From contig JAUFSD010000005.1 in the NCBI GenBank assembly GCA_033030425.1, positions 1,849,001 to 1,913,000 of the forward strand: a DNA stretch of 64,000 bases. The letters run 5' to 3'. Below the pieces are notes generated by a model. The model made no database searches. It was not told where the DNA came from and was given only the letters and a program-made list of their open reading frames with translations. The position numbers were made by a program, and so were the translations under genes. Positions 1 through 11,500 of this stretch are shown piece by piece. Origin of the DNA: Verpa conica (lineage: Eukaryota > Ascomycota > Pezizomycetes > Pezizales > Morchellaceae). How positions within the stretch are numbered: position 1 is the stretch's first letter; each line of letters opens with the position of its first letter.

Positions 1-111
1 ATCTCAACTCCTTGCCGTCCTGCACAGAAAGCGTAGATTCTGTCTCGTTACCCAATCTATCATAGTTATTCATAGTTAGCTCTGGCCTAATGTAATATTT
101 ATAGCTGAAAC

Positions 112-897
112 TCACCGAACCCATAAGTCATCTATGAAGAATTCCCAGTCAATCGTATCCCCTCCATAACCTGCCCAGATCGTGACTTTCTTAAGTCCAT
201 CCCATGGGTCTGGACCTGCCATCTCATATGAATCGAAGTATAGTGGCTCTGAGTTAGAGGGAAGGAAAGAAAATGAATATCTTTCAGGGGTATTAGCACA
301 ATCTCCATAGGCAAACATGAATGGATACATACTCAAAAGGATTTTTCTCCTCGTCAGCTGGATAACCCGTGATATATACACTAACCCCTGGGGGTGGGCT
401 TTCCATTGGTTGAAGGTAGAACCCGAACAGATCAAATGTCCCGTCTTCCACACCGAAGCTTGCTGGGGAATTATCCTTCTTGTCATCCGGATTGTATCGC
501 GATCCGATAAGGGCATTTGGTGTAGACACCGCGGAGTGCTTGTTACCATCTGGTAACACACCAAGATTCTCACCAGTTGTAACGTTGAAGGCAGACCATT
601 GGGGGCTGAAAGTCAGCCCCGTGTAGTCTTTTGGAATACTGCCGGTTGCGGTAGTAGAGTTGGTCTCGATCGAGTCAAACTAGTGGAATTAGCGACAAGA
701 ATACTGCAACACTGCTAAGTGGAACCTACGTTGATACAGCTTATCTTTCCTGGCTTAACCCCCTTATCTACACATTTCTTAAACCCGTACCTCCCACCGT
801 TACCGTACCCTGGAACACCCTCCTTGAGCTCTACTGGTGAGGAAATGACAATGGCTGGTAGCGCTGCAAGAAAAATGGCAAGGTTTTTTACAAACAT
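112..897 (-). CDS. Small secreted protein of unknown function, three exons
   Basis: Model: exons 897-730, 679-333 and 280-112, giving 227 residues. Both introns are GT-AG with CTAAT-like branch sites just before the acceptor, and the frame closes at both junctions. The N-terminus (MFVKNLAIFLAALPAIVISS) is a clear signal peptide, so the product should be secreted. The mature protein is rich in Gly, Pro, Ser and aromatic residues and ends in a DWEFFIDDLWVR motif, which suggests a small beta-rich extracellular domain. I do not recognise a named family. No membrane segment follows the signal. The last exon could be longer, because a GTGAGT-like donor overlaps the stop region (about position 114), so the C-terminus is the least certain part. 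It lies tail-to-head upstream of nothing recognisable on the left edge and is separated from the AAA ATPase gene by about 0.9 kb. Confidence 0.72.
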
Positions 898-1789
898 TGT
901 TGGATATGTGTACTGAAGTTTTAGAGAGATACTAATGGCTGTTATGTGGGATAAAGATGGGATGAAAGGGTTTGGATACGGGGAGAGCAGGACCTACAAG
1001 TACCTGGGTATACGGCCGAGGATAACTGAATACCATGTGCCCGACACGTATTCATACATCGGTACCTTCTGTCGCTAAAGTTCTTAAGGTTAACTCTCCG
1101 AGCGGGGAATATGTTGATCTGCTGATCCGATTGATAATTACATCGAAGTTGCTATCGTCATCGACTGTCGGACGGCGGTCACTTCCCGTGTGTCTCACTA
1201 GAAGTAGGGTAGTAGTGTTTTCCGTAGGAACAAAGTACCTACCCAATCACCAACATAACAATGAAGAATATGTCTAGGTTAAGCATAGTTATTTAAGACA
1301 TAGGATCACACTTCTTTAGTTCAGTTCGGGAGCTCATGCAGATTGAAGAGTAATCACTGAGTGCATTTGCCTCCTTATTGAATAAAAATAGACAAGAGGT
1401 ACATATCTAATTATTTGGTATTTTTAATAAATGATCAAACTTTTATAGTAAACCAAATCAAACCCGTAATAAGACAGGTGGACCAAAATTATTAACCTAG
1501 CCTCTCACTCTTTTTTATCCTATAATTTTTCCGTATTGACCAACTCCAGTTTAACCTACCAAAACCCTAAAACCAGATAATGATCGCCATGTTCCACAAT
1601 CCTGAGTACAAAGAAAAAGAAAGGAAAAAAAGAAAAAAAATTTCTGGTTGAGGCCGGTACCTGTGAGTAGGACACGGCTTTTTGCATCGATCTCGCTTAA
1701 TTGGCGAGGCGAACCAACCATTTCCAGCCCCAAATCTTTTTCATGCATACGACATCATGCCTGGAGTCAACAGTTGTTAGCTAGATCCA
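898..1789. other. Intergenic, no gene seen
   Basis: This stretch serves as the promoter side of the secreted-protein gene and the 3' side of the AAA ATPase gene. It contains an A/G-rich tract near 1610-1640. The short reading frames here show no family resemblance and overlap on both strands. Confidence 0.6.
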
Positions 1790-4700
1790 CTAGGCTGCAC
1801 TTTTTACAGGTGATTTCTTACTTTCGAGCTGCCCTGTACCTTTCAGGTCATGTTCAAATCCTTCAGTGACCGCGAGGACCAAGTTTAGATGCTCCATCGA
1901 CAGATTCTCGTTTTTGTTGACTGCAAGGGCTTGTGCCGTCCTTACAGCATTTTTGATCTGCAAGGCGAACGGGTACAACGTCAGTATTCGGGGAAAGAGA
2001 TTTATCCGTTGGATGATTAATACCTGTCTGCCGTTCAGCTGTCTTCTTGCTAGCCCTTCCAACTCTTCCTTTGAGACGATTTGCCTTTGCGTTTCGCCGG
2101 GTGCGCATTCTTCCCTTGCTACCATTCCCAAGAATGTATTCCAGATGACCCTTTTTGCTTTCTTGTCGAGGTCATTGTATCTTAGCGCAATGTGGATCCT
2201 GCTTTGGAATGCCTCGTCGAAAGTCTCAACGCGATTGGTTGTCAAAAAGAGTATGCCCTGGAAGTACTCTAGCAACCTGAGGAAAACTGAGACAAGTGCA
2301 TTTCGGTGCAGATCGTGAACAGATCTGCGTTCAAGGAACACATCCGCTTCATCCAGCAGGAGAACGGCACCCCAAACGTGCGCTATATCTAGGATTCGTG
2401 AAAGCTGAGTCTCAAGGGTTCGAGGATCGGTACCCAGTTCGCCAGCACCGACCTAGGTACGTTAGAGTTAGAATTTTAGTGGTTTATAAGCGAGTGAAAC
2501 ATACCATATACAGGGGTCGTTTTAAGAACTCAGAAATGCCTTCTGCCGTTAATGTTTTTCCAACTCCAGGTCGGCCACTTTAATCAAATTAGAAATCAAA
2601 CCTTAATGTAGATATTCTACCAGAAAGACTTACTGTAATACAGCCACCAATCCTTTGCCCTTCCCTTTGATAACGTCATCAAATGTAGACTTAGAACCCT
2701 TGTTCCCGGTGTGACTTTCCACAAGCGCCCTCACGATTGTCTTTTGTGCTTCCGGGAGTACAAGGCTATCAAACGCATCAGGGTTGAACTCTATCTCCTC
2801 GATACGTTCTACCGCAAATTCCGCTACCAGAAACCAAGCAAGTTAGTATTCTCTCTCTCAATCTAATGGAAAATGTAAACTAACCCCATAGTTTATCCCC
2901 GAAACTGAAGCCTAAAACTGTAGGTGAACAAAGTAGCAGTTCTTCTTCTGTCATTTCTTCTGGGTTCAGCTCTTCCTTGAGTCCCTGCTTATCTTCTCCC
3001 TTCCCGTTTTCTAAAAGCTTCTTCTTTGCCGCTGCTGGGTCGACTGCGCCTCCAAGTAGCTTCAGGTTGAGTTTCCCATCAGGACCAATAAAGTAGGATC
3101 GTTGTGGCTTCCCTGCAAGTACACGTTTGAGAGCTGTGGATACCTCAGAGCTTGATTTTGATTTGACACTATTGGTTGGGGTGTTGATTTCTGTCTCATC
3201 TTCGTCGTCTCTGCTTCCAGCGCACTCATCATCATCATCATCGTTCTCATTCTCTGAGTCATCGCCACCTCCTAGGGAGTTTTCTGTGGAGTGCGAAGTC
3301 TCCTTGACAGGACTCATCCGGTAGTTAGGATTGATCCGTCTGAAAGTACTGGGATCAATCATTACACGTCCGTGTACGTTGAGCCTAACCACTCCTCTCT
3401 TACGTTTGAAGAATGCTAGGCCCTTGTAGAATTTGTAATGCATCCCTTTGAGAGATCCAAACTTCCTTCCTCGCTCGATAAGCTTCTCCCTGACTTCCTT
3501 CTCTTCCTCGTGATATGCTAGTGGGAAAACCCCCAGGCTATCGATCCTTCGGGCACCCCTGAATTCATCAATTTCCAGCACAGCATTTGCCTCTCCAAAA
3601 GTTTTCCCATCATAGTCGATGTAATGACAATCGAGCTGGAAGAATCTGCCGCGCTCAAGAGTTTCCTTCTGCTCACCCCAATCCATTTTGAGGCAACGGG
3701 ACTCATTGGAGCCAGCGCAGGTGGTATGGACGAGTGTATTGGGCAAGAAGAGAGCCCATAGAAGATCAAAAGTTATTTCTTGGTGGGCTAGTAGTGGATA
3801 TAGCCTCTTGGCAACTGATGCATAGTCGGCATCGATATATTTTGTGAGTAACGTGAGATGCAGGATAAGAGTTGGGTTCTGCTCCTTCTGTGGGCGTGCC
3901 TTTTCTTTGGTGAGTTCCGCTTCGAGCTGAGGAAGGTAGTTAAATAGGAGATTGGGTTCAATCTGAAGTAGTGAGCAGCATAGTTAGAGACAAAGCTAGT
4001 AATTAAAGGTGGGAATGACTCGGAAAAACATGTCATTCCGCCTAAGATTAACCGCATGGGTTCCTTAGCAGTACATACAGTTGGTTTATCTTCCCTTAAC
4101 CCAATTCCAGAGATATCTTTCAGCACTTCCCTGAGAACTCCACGGAGCTCCACGCTTTTGATATCAACGTAAGTTTTTTGAAATTTGTTCTGCCAATCTG
4201 TTTACAGGGTAGCTTAATTAGTACCATTGGGATGTCGTATATTTTACTATAAAGGGGGCTTTTACCAAATCTCCTGCGTACAACAAAAATGTATTCCTCC
4301 CATTTGTCGTCCTTTGCCGAAGGTGATGAGGTTGACTCAGCAAGATAAAAGTCGTGAATTGCCTTGTTATACCTATAAAATAATTTAGTTATCTCATCTT
4401 CATAGACAGCCTTCTTAGACGTGTAGTTATAGTACTATCAGACATTGGGATGTGGGCTGAATCGGGAATTTAATACATACAGTTCATCGAGTCTCTTGTA
4501 TTCCATCTTACTAGCCCTTATCCGCTCCTTCTTCTCGCCATCCGCATCACCGTTAACCATTGATCCATCAGGCTTCATTCCGATGGCAGACCCAGGTGGC
4601 AGAAATCTCATCATGCTAGCATATGAGCTAGTATTTACTCCGTTCGTTACTACGTTTGTTACTCCGTTCGCTAATACATTTGTCACTCCGTTTGTTATAC

Positions 4701-5178
4701 CGTTTGTGGTACCTTTGACCTCTCCTCTTTTTCTATTTTCTTTCCCCGCGGCACTTTTGGATCTTGACTTGGCTGTTTTAGCCTTTAGTTTCGGGGATTC
4801 GTTTTTCCGCCCACCAAGCTTCTCGAGCTTGGCACGAGCAGCAGGAGCCATCGGCTTATCTGGATCCGCTGGTGGGGGTAACGGTATGGAGTCCTCATCA
4901 TCTGTAGATGATGCTCCTCCATCCGTTTCATCGTTATTGCTGCTTATGTCTTCCGAAGCCGATGAGTCGGAGCTTGAGTCTTGGACCTCTTCTCTCACCA
5001 CTGTTTCTTCCCGGGCCTCTGGTGGTGAGGATTGTCCGGTCAGCTCTGCTAATGCTCTTTTGAACTCTAGAGCAAGAGTTTCTTGCTTCTGTTGATAAAG
5101 TTCAAATAGCTGAGCGGCTTCAGGTGTCATCGTAGCGGTGGCGTTCGCCATTGAGTTTGGTAACGGGGCTTTCCCCAT
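1790..5178 (-). CDS. AAA+ ATPase with N-terminal DUF7025-type domain, fungal family
   Basis: Eight exons: 5178-4481, 4372-4266, 4197-4079, 3962-2885, 2823-2634, 2577-2505, 2452-2024 and 1957-1790, giving 953 residues with all junctions in frame. The last intron is 66 nt, a multiple of three with no stop, so an unspliced reading would look intact. The N-terminal third is low complexity: Ser/Asp/Glu-rich, with a run of TNGVTNV-like repeats near residues 165-190. A DUF7025-type region follows, then an acidic linker, then the AAA core. Walker A is GRPGVGKT (about 732-739), Walker B ends in DEAD (about 789-792), sensor 1 is LTTNR (about 825-829), and an arginine is present in SRIHIALRY. The family is common in Pezizomycotina, usually as nuclear or cytosolic proteins of unknown substrate. 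The catalytic set looks complete. The one oddity is Arg where relatives I know have Pro in GPPGVGKT. The next ATG, a few residues in, is an alternative start. Confidence 0.88.
4630..4720 (-). repeat. Short in-frame tandem repeat coding TNGVTNV units
   Basis: Near-identical 12-24 nt units (ccgttcgttactacgtttgt-like on the plus strand) encode alternating Thr-Asn-Gly/Ala-Val blocks in exon 1 of the AAA ATPase gene. Repeat copy number could vary between strains. Its position in a disordered linker suggests little structural constraint. Confidence 0.7.
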
Positions 5179-5350
5179 CACTAGCTGGCAAGATAGCCGT
5201 GGATTCGGTAGTAAAGCTAGATTCAGGGCCCACTATACGGGTAGATTTGGGAAGATTTTAGTAAAGTAGAGCGAAAGAGTGAAAGCCGGGGTTTGGGGGA
5301 GAGGTGTTGTGGGGGGTGGGATACGTACGTTTTGGAGTTGGTGGTGATGA

Positions 5351-5370
5351 GAGAGAGAGAGAGAGAGAAG
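5351..5370. repeat. (GA)n microsatellite
   Basis: An uninterrupted GA dinucleotide run lies about 170 bases upstream of the AAA ATPase start codon. Purine/pyrimidine tracts of this kind are common in fungal promoters. Confidence 0.85.
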
Positions 5371-5559
5371 CTCGAGAATTGATTAAAGGGGCCATTTTAT
5401 CATCTTAAAAACTTATTGTTTCACGAATCTATCAGCTCTACCAGAGCGCTAGTGTAGTTCAATGACCTTGGAGTGATTCTCAACGCTTCACCTATCACAC
5501 CCCAATAACCTAGGCTGCCTCTACCATTCGATGCTCGCCCCGCGCTTTCCTTTTTACAC

Positions 5560-5720
5560 TCCCAACCGGAAGCCACGTACTCCCATGTCCAGCTTTCAGT
5601 TCTTTCGATTCTTCTACCGATGGACATACATTACGCATACATGTAAAGATTGAAGAGAAGAAAAATTTTCTTTTCCACTGGCGTACCTACAGCATGCATA
5701 CAGTACGTTCATGCGAGTCA
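5560..5720 (-). repeat. Dispersed repeat, copy A
   Basis: Read on the minus strand, this segment matches the plus strand at about 25270-25412. Shared landmarks in the same order are a TGTATGCATGCTGTA block, a CTTCAATCTTT block, ATGTATGCGTAATG, and ACATGGGAGTACGTGGCTTCC. The match is diverged, with small indels. No coding potential is shared between the copies. Confidence 0.65.
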
Positions 5721-6813
5721 CAGATAAGTTACAGCCCCTGGGGACTGGTCACTGGGTTTTGGGGTCCCATTGCGCAGCCTCACTGAGATCTCTAGGTCTC
5801 TAGGTCAATGAACTGGAGACTACACCACCACCCACAGAAATAGACGCGTCAAATTTGGTACCCCACAGAAATCAAGCGGAAGATAAAGCAATATCCGCGG
5901 TAGAGACGTGGCATAAAGCGGTGAGAAAACATGCTTGCAGAGAAACTTTCAATGATAATTTGGCTCTGGTCTACCGTGATACAGGAGCAAAGAATGTTCC
6001 TAGTCAAGATTCGAGGTGCAAAAAACTTTGGCAGCGTGCATTAGGCTACGGACTACCGACAGCACCCCGATTACCGGTAGATTCAGCAGTCGGTACTATA
6101 AAACAAACAGCTTGGTTCTCCAGCGATACGGACTCGGCTCCGGCTACGCTAACTTGATCAACCCACTGGAATTCCTGGATTCATCTCCGGAAGAAGACCT
6201 GTCCTGATGTTTTGACTTGAGAAGGGTACATGTTCCCTTCAAAATGTTCAGCCGATGCAGTCCTCAGATGCATTCCCTTTTCAGCTTGCATGCTGTTCCT
6301 ATAGATCAGTTCCCAGTGCTATTTCTGCGTATAGGGCGCCCACAAACAGTAGTCATGCATCATCAATTGCCGTGCCTGAGCCATCAAAAAAACGGTTGAC
6401 CATTTATATTCCATTGGACAAAAGGCTTGACATCACTTTCTGTCGACGCGGGAGCCACTGCACCCACCCATCTCATCGGCATCTGAATTTTATCAAATAA
6501 ACAAATCGCTATATCAGTTGTTGTTTCGACTCAGCCTACAACACAAATTATTGTTTCCATCATCAGAGGGCGCAGTCTGTAACCCCCACCAGTTGCCATG
6601 GCCACAACAAAAGCAAAACAGAAGGATAAAGCTGAAGTTAAGATGCAATAGAAGCATTATGAGATAAGCTTATGTGGTAAGATAATAGCTCATATGTACT
6701 AATCATTCCGTCCCTCTCTCTTTCTATCTTACAAACTCTCATAAACAATATACAGGAAGACTATAAAAACATTATCATTTATAATTGCGTCACGTATCTC
6801 GCCTTGCACATTA

Positions 6814-8559
6814 TTAAACGATGCCACCCCCTCGTTCTAGGATAATTGAACGCTTGCTGCTGCCCCCACTAGCACCACTGTTTGAGCGCCTGTTCATGAA
6901 CCCAGAGTTTCTAGACGAGCTTGTACGGCTGTTTTTCGAACCGAAACCGCCCCAAAATCCGGAGCTTCTTTCGCCCCCGACCAGGCTATTCTCCTCGTCC
7001 GCCCTATGATCTCGACTCAGCCTCCTTGAGAATCTATCCAGACCTGGAATACTGCTTTTTCGTCGTTTCGCCGCATCCATCTCTTCGTTGATGCTCTGTT
7101 CGGAACGTAGTACGCGTGTTAACGCGCGCCCTGCCGCTTCATCCAGCTCTCGCCTCCAGGCTAGGGTGTCCGATCGAGAAATACCAACGGCCGATGGGCC
7201 ATGAGATGAGTGTACTGATGATCTTGTGCTACCGGAGCTTTCAGATATTGGTGATGAGGTATATTCCGGAGGAGAAGCTGATGAGATGAGTGGGTCACTT
7301 GGGTGATCAGGGCGCCTCATAACATTTGGGGAGCATGTGTGGCGATTTGAAGGTGTCGAAGAAGCCTCTGGGGAATCTGTGGAGATTGCAATACCCGGAT
7401 AGCCGTTGTAAGAATGGACGGCGAAGTTAGGAGAGTGTACCCTATCTTGAGCCGGCGAGGGTAAGATTACTGAGTCCGAAGTCCGGTCAACGGATCCGAT
7501 AGGACTGGCAGGTGTGTATATCACTGCTGGCGGCATAAAGTTGTGAGGGTTTTCCATGATTTTTTGCGATCCGAAAATTTTGCCTTGTTGCTGTACAGAG
7601 TCTCCGAATTCAAAGCCTTGGGGAACAATAGGACTAACTGGGGAGACAGGAGATATATTCAGGCCAAGGTTCGCATTAGGCTTTTCGTTTGCCACGTTCG
7701 TGTTGATCGGTGGGACCCCATGATTGGAGTAATAGCCACCAGTATTGGTACTGTGGTCTATTGATATCCATCCACCATATCCAATACTCTCTTTTCCGCC
7801 ACCAATGGCAGCGCCACCGCGAGGTGAGTGGGGCTCTAGCGATTGGGCCTGTTTTCTATGGTTTTTTCTGCATACACAAAATGCACAAGCCCCAACCACT
7901 GCTGCTAATAGACAGAAGGAACCAATGGAAATTCCGATAATTGCTGGAGTTGACAGCACAATGTTGTCATCCTTGGCTGCATCTGCATTTCCAGAAGGAG
8001 TGGCGTCCTCGGAAGCATCGACAAAAGCAGCAGTGGTAGTAGGCAAAGCCGTATCTTCAGCTACAGAGGTTGTTGAGGTCTGGGCTATAGGGGAAGCCGT
8101 CTGGGGAGATCCCAAGCTACTCGATCCTGCCGAGGTTGTGGCTGTAGATCCGGAGGTTGTAGTGGATGCCGTCTGTGACGATGCCGGGCTAGTCGAGGTC
8201 ACAGTCGCTGAAGCGGTGGTAGATCCTGGCCCCTTGCATAAACCCACAACACTCGCTTCAGAGTCCTTATGTGCTTGTGATGATTGCCCGCCACAATTTC
8301 CGTCGATACATGACCAGACGAGGTTCCGGAAGCTTTGCGAATTACCACATAGACATCCTCGGTCGCCCTGACAATTCTTTTCAGTAATGATTTCCAAAGT
8401 GCATTTTCTTGCACAGTCCGGGACAAAGCTGAGGAATTCTGGTAACTGTGTTTGTCGTGGTCGCAACCCCCTAGGCAGAGCTGTTGTGAACGGGACGATG
8501 TAGAATATCGTAAAAAGGACAACCAATCCAAAAGACGATTTCTGCAATGAGGGCGACAT
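6814..8559 (-). CDS. CFEM-domain single-pass membrane protein
   Basis: An intronless 581-residue protein. It has an N-terminal signal peptide (about residues 1-28). The CFEM domain (about 38-110) has eight cysteines in the expected spacing, including GDRGCLC, where the Asp three residues before the CxC pair corresponds to the haem-ligand Asp of characterised CFEM proteins. A long Ser/Thr/Ala-rich, probably O-glycosylated stalk follows, then one transmembrane helix (TPAIIGISIGSFCLLAAVVG and following), a basic stop-transfer RKNHRK, and a long cytosolic Ser/Pro-rich tail. CFEM proteins act at the cell surface in haem/iron capture, adhesion or signalling. The cytosolic tail of about 350 residues points to a sensor-like or scaffold role rather than a GPI-anchored haemophore. 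A GPCR is excluded by the single helix. The next gene on the same strand is almost 6 kb away, so no co-transcription is implied. Confidence 0.9.
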   Translation of the reverse strand: MSPSLQKSSFGLVVLFTIFYIVPFTTALPRGLRPRQTQLPEFLSFVPDCARKCTLEIITEKNCQGDRGCLCGNSQSFRNLVWSCIDGNCGGQSSQAHKDSEASVVGLCKGPGSTTASATVTSTSPASSQTASTTTSGSTATTSAGSSSLGSPQTASPIAQTSTTSVAEDTALPTTTAAFVDASEDATPSGNADAAKDDNIVLSTPAIIGISIGSFCLLAAVVGACAFCVCRKNHRKQAQSLEPHSPRGGAAIGGGKESIGYGGWISIDHSTNTGGYYSNHGVPPINTNVANEKPNANLGLNISPVSPVSPIVPQGFEFGDSVQQQGKIFGSQKIMENPHNFMPPAVIYTPASPIGSVDRTSDSVILPSPAQDRVHSPNFAVHSYNGYPGIAISTDSPEASSTPSNRHTCSPNVMRRPDHPSDPLISSASPPEYTSSPISESSGSTRSSVHSSHGPSAVGISRSDTLAWRRELDEAAGRALTRVLRSEQSINEEMDAAKRRKSSIPGLDRFSRRLSRDHRADEENSLVGGERSSGFWGGFGSKNSRTSSSRNSGFMNRRSNSGASGGSSKRSIILERGGGIV

Positions 8560-11500
8560 GGTCCAAGCTAATCTTAATTACCCAGTTAGAATAGATTTAA
8601 GCAAACAAAACCTGAGGTTCGAGCCGCTTTTTCGGATTCAAATAATCATTTCCATTCAGACCAAACCAGATAGTCTTGGCCCCAGCCTCAGACCCTTGCG
8701 CAAGGCAGCGAATTAGGGAATGTCAAGTATACCTTTTCAGTATTAATTGTTTTAAAGAAAAACGGCCCAAACAACTCAGTGTTGAGATATCGTGCGTTGT
8801 CTATGTGGTAGCCCGTCGGCCAAACAACCCACCAACCCTAATCCTTAATTCACTCGCTTGATGTTCCAATATATCCTTCCTACGTTTCCAAAGCACGGCT
8901 AAATGCGTCGTAGCGGTAATTGAACGTAGTAGTGGTGTCGATACCGTAATACTAGCCCCGACCGGAACAATTGATCCAGAGCAACCGAAAGCGGCTCGTT
9001 CGAGGTTAACTGAATATTCGAAAGCGATGATATTTCGGAATATCAATCAAAGCGAGAGCATCATAGGTGCCCCCCGTGGTGTGGGGAAGGCCTCTTTATG
9101 ATGTGCGCAAACTACAAGGCTCAGCTTAATTATCAGACTCCAAAAAGTCCAACCCGTAAAAACATTGAGATGGGCTTTCCGGTGGGTTTCTAAATTTGTA
9201 TGGAAGCGCCCTCGCCAGTAACCCTGTCTTCTCAAGGTGATCACGCACGGGGCCAGACCAAATGGGTTCAACAACCGTTGACAGGGCGCCTATGTTTAGA
9301 GCTGCGCCTTCCAACCATTGGCTCGGTTGAACGTCAATTGGCAGAAATAACCCACACTTTTCCTCAATAGGGGTCAACAGGATGTTAAAGACACCCGATA
9401 GTCGTCTTGATTGATTCTATTGATGGGTCCTTTGGGATAACGAGCTGCACTAGATAGCGATTCGCTCTATATTGGGGGCCTCTAATTGGTAGTAAAATTT
9501 ATTCTCCCCCTCTCCTAAAGTATTCTGCACGGCTAGTTGCGTAGATGGTTTTAGATTATCTTCAGCGATGAGGACATCTGGCTTAAATGTCACGTGTGGA
9601 GGTTGCTTGCAGAAGCCTAGATTTTCTTTTTCCCCCACGTAAGTAAACCGTGCTGCATAATTAACAGTAGAAATATTTCTATTTCACCGGGGGGTACGGG
9701 AGCGACGGACACCAAACAAGTTTTTACAGTCAGATATCACAGACTATGAGACGAGGCCGCAGCAATATAACTTTAAATTCGAACCATAAGCAAATTATCA
9801 GACCAAAATTAAGAAGCGAAGGGTTGGCATGTAGCCTGTGGACACTTTGATCCTCGCTGAACTGCGGCTTTGAGATTATGCACTTGATTGGGGGCAGTTT
9901 GTGCCGTGTTGGTGCCCGTCAGCGGTCAAACTACATCGGGCCGCCTTGTGACCCTTGCCACAAAATGACTTTAATAATGTGCTGCATTAAACATTGACTA
10001 AGTTGGGTACATATAGTGCCCAAGAACTTCAAGTAACACACACGTACGATTACTTCCACCAAAAAGTAGTTGTGACAAGATGGGAGATCGTGATGCATCG
10101 GGGTTAATGTGTATTTCGGACCGGTCACATCCCTGGTTAGGGGGGTATATAGTAGTTGATCAGGTCAATAATAACGCACAGGTGCATGGAGTAGTTACTC
10201 TAAAACTCTGCACAAGATCACTAACTTTATCTACTCTATTCGCTGATCTACAAAATATCTTTTTTTAAGAACCCAGCGACCTTGACAGAGTAGCAGAACT
10301 TGTGTTTCATGATTTTATAACCCCAGCACTAACAGGATCCCTCCCTCGGAACAAGCGGGAAGGTGAGGGGTGAGCCTGCATGGGCGGTCACCCTGCCCAC
10401 GGCTACAACAGCTTTCTGCGAACTAACCATTACACCCAGGGCCCACGGTTGCCATAACCGAGTAAAAGATGGTCCCCCTCTTCGCTTCAAGATGCTTGCC
10501 ATCGCTAAAAAAAATTCTGGCGAGATGCCTAAATCGGAGTAGGCTTTAAAGTCTGGGGATTGAGTCTACCACCCCTGCTCCAAAAAAAACATCAGCTAAG
10601 CTTTTTGAATCATCTAAAAAGAAAATAAATCTTATTGTTGAGCGAACCTATGCAATCCGTGAGCATAGGGACGCCTTATTATGCATCCCTAGGAGTTTTT
10701 TGATCACGCCGTACCGCGCCTTGATTCTGGGAGTTCTCGCCTCTTGTCATTCGCCCCTCTGTGCCGGCTTATTGGCTATGCTATTGTAGGGCTGGGTTTC
10801 CTTTTAAACAGGTACATGCGGGGGAGGTGGCGATAAAATCTTTGCCGGGTGAGATTTTGTGATCCGATACTGGCTTCAAGTGTCAAGTTATGAAATACGA
10901 AGCAGTCAGCCTTGTGTTTCATCGAATGGAGTGATTATAATAATACACATCTTTATATATGGTTAGCCGTTCGCTCCCCGAGCCCCCGGGAATGACGTGC
11001 TTTCCCCTGGGTAGCGACCCTGGTAATATAGTCGAGTCTTGGCATGACCTTGACGCTCAGTATATTAGGTACTTAACGGCCGGAAGAATCCTACGGCTGC
11101 AAAAAATGACCGGAACTTGCCGGTGTAGATCTACCATCGGCGTCACAACTTATCACTCACACATATACTTTACACTATGTTCCCATAAAAATTCAGCGAT
11201 CGGGCACGTACCCGTGATTTCTATAGCGACACGCTACGAGCACCGGAAACTACATGTAACAACTTTAAAGGAGGACGTGGCATTGGTGATGTTGGTAAAC
11301 CGTAACCGCTTTGTTTTAGCGCTGGGTACGCGGTTCCATACAGATCTAAATCAGCTTTAATTACGCGTCACCACGCGATAATCACCCTTGCTCTCTGCAT
11401 CTTGAAAAATCACTCGGCGGTTTAGGGTGCGTTTCGAAAGCAAGACTTCAACGAGTCAAATTTCTGCTTACCCCAGACAGCATTCACAATTTCGAACTCG

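Larger units (their letters stand above)
5179..6813. other. Intergenic between AAA ATPase and CFEM gene
   Basis: The first 200 bases are the ATPase promoter, including a (GA)n tract at about 5351-5370. Bases 5560-5720 match, in inverted orientation, a segment at about 25270-25412, so they are a dispersed repeat. The rest up to 6813 holds only short overlapping reading frames and probably the CFEM gene 3' region. No gene is supported. Confidence 0.6.

Noticed and set aside
4445..5095. 216-codon plus-strand frame
   Set aside because: It lies opposite exon 1 of the AAA ATPase and mirrors its low-complexity repeats.
5855..6207. Overlapping plus-strand frames upstream of the CFEM 3' end
   Set aside because: Both frames are short, overlap each other, and show no conserved motif.
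7745..8371. 208-codon plus-strand frame
   Set aside because: It is antisense to the Ser/Thr-rich stalk of the CFEM protein; no start context or family.
10959..11360. 133-codon plus-strand frame
   Set aside because: Isolated in a 5.8 kb non-coding stretch and without recognisable content.
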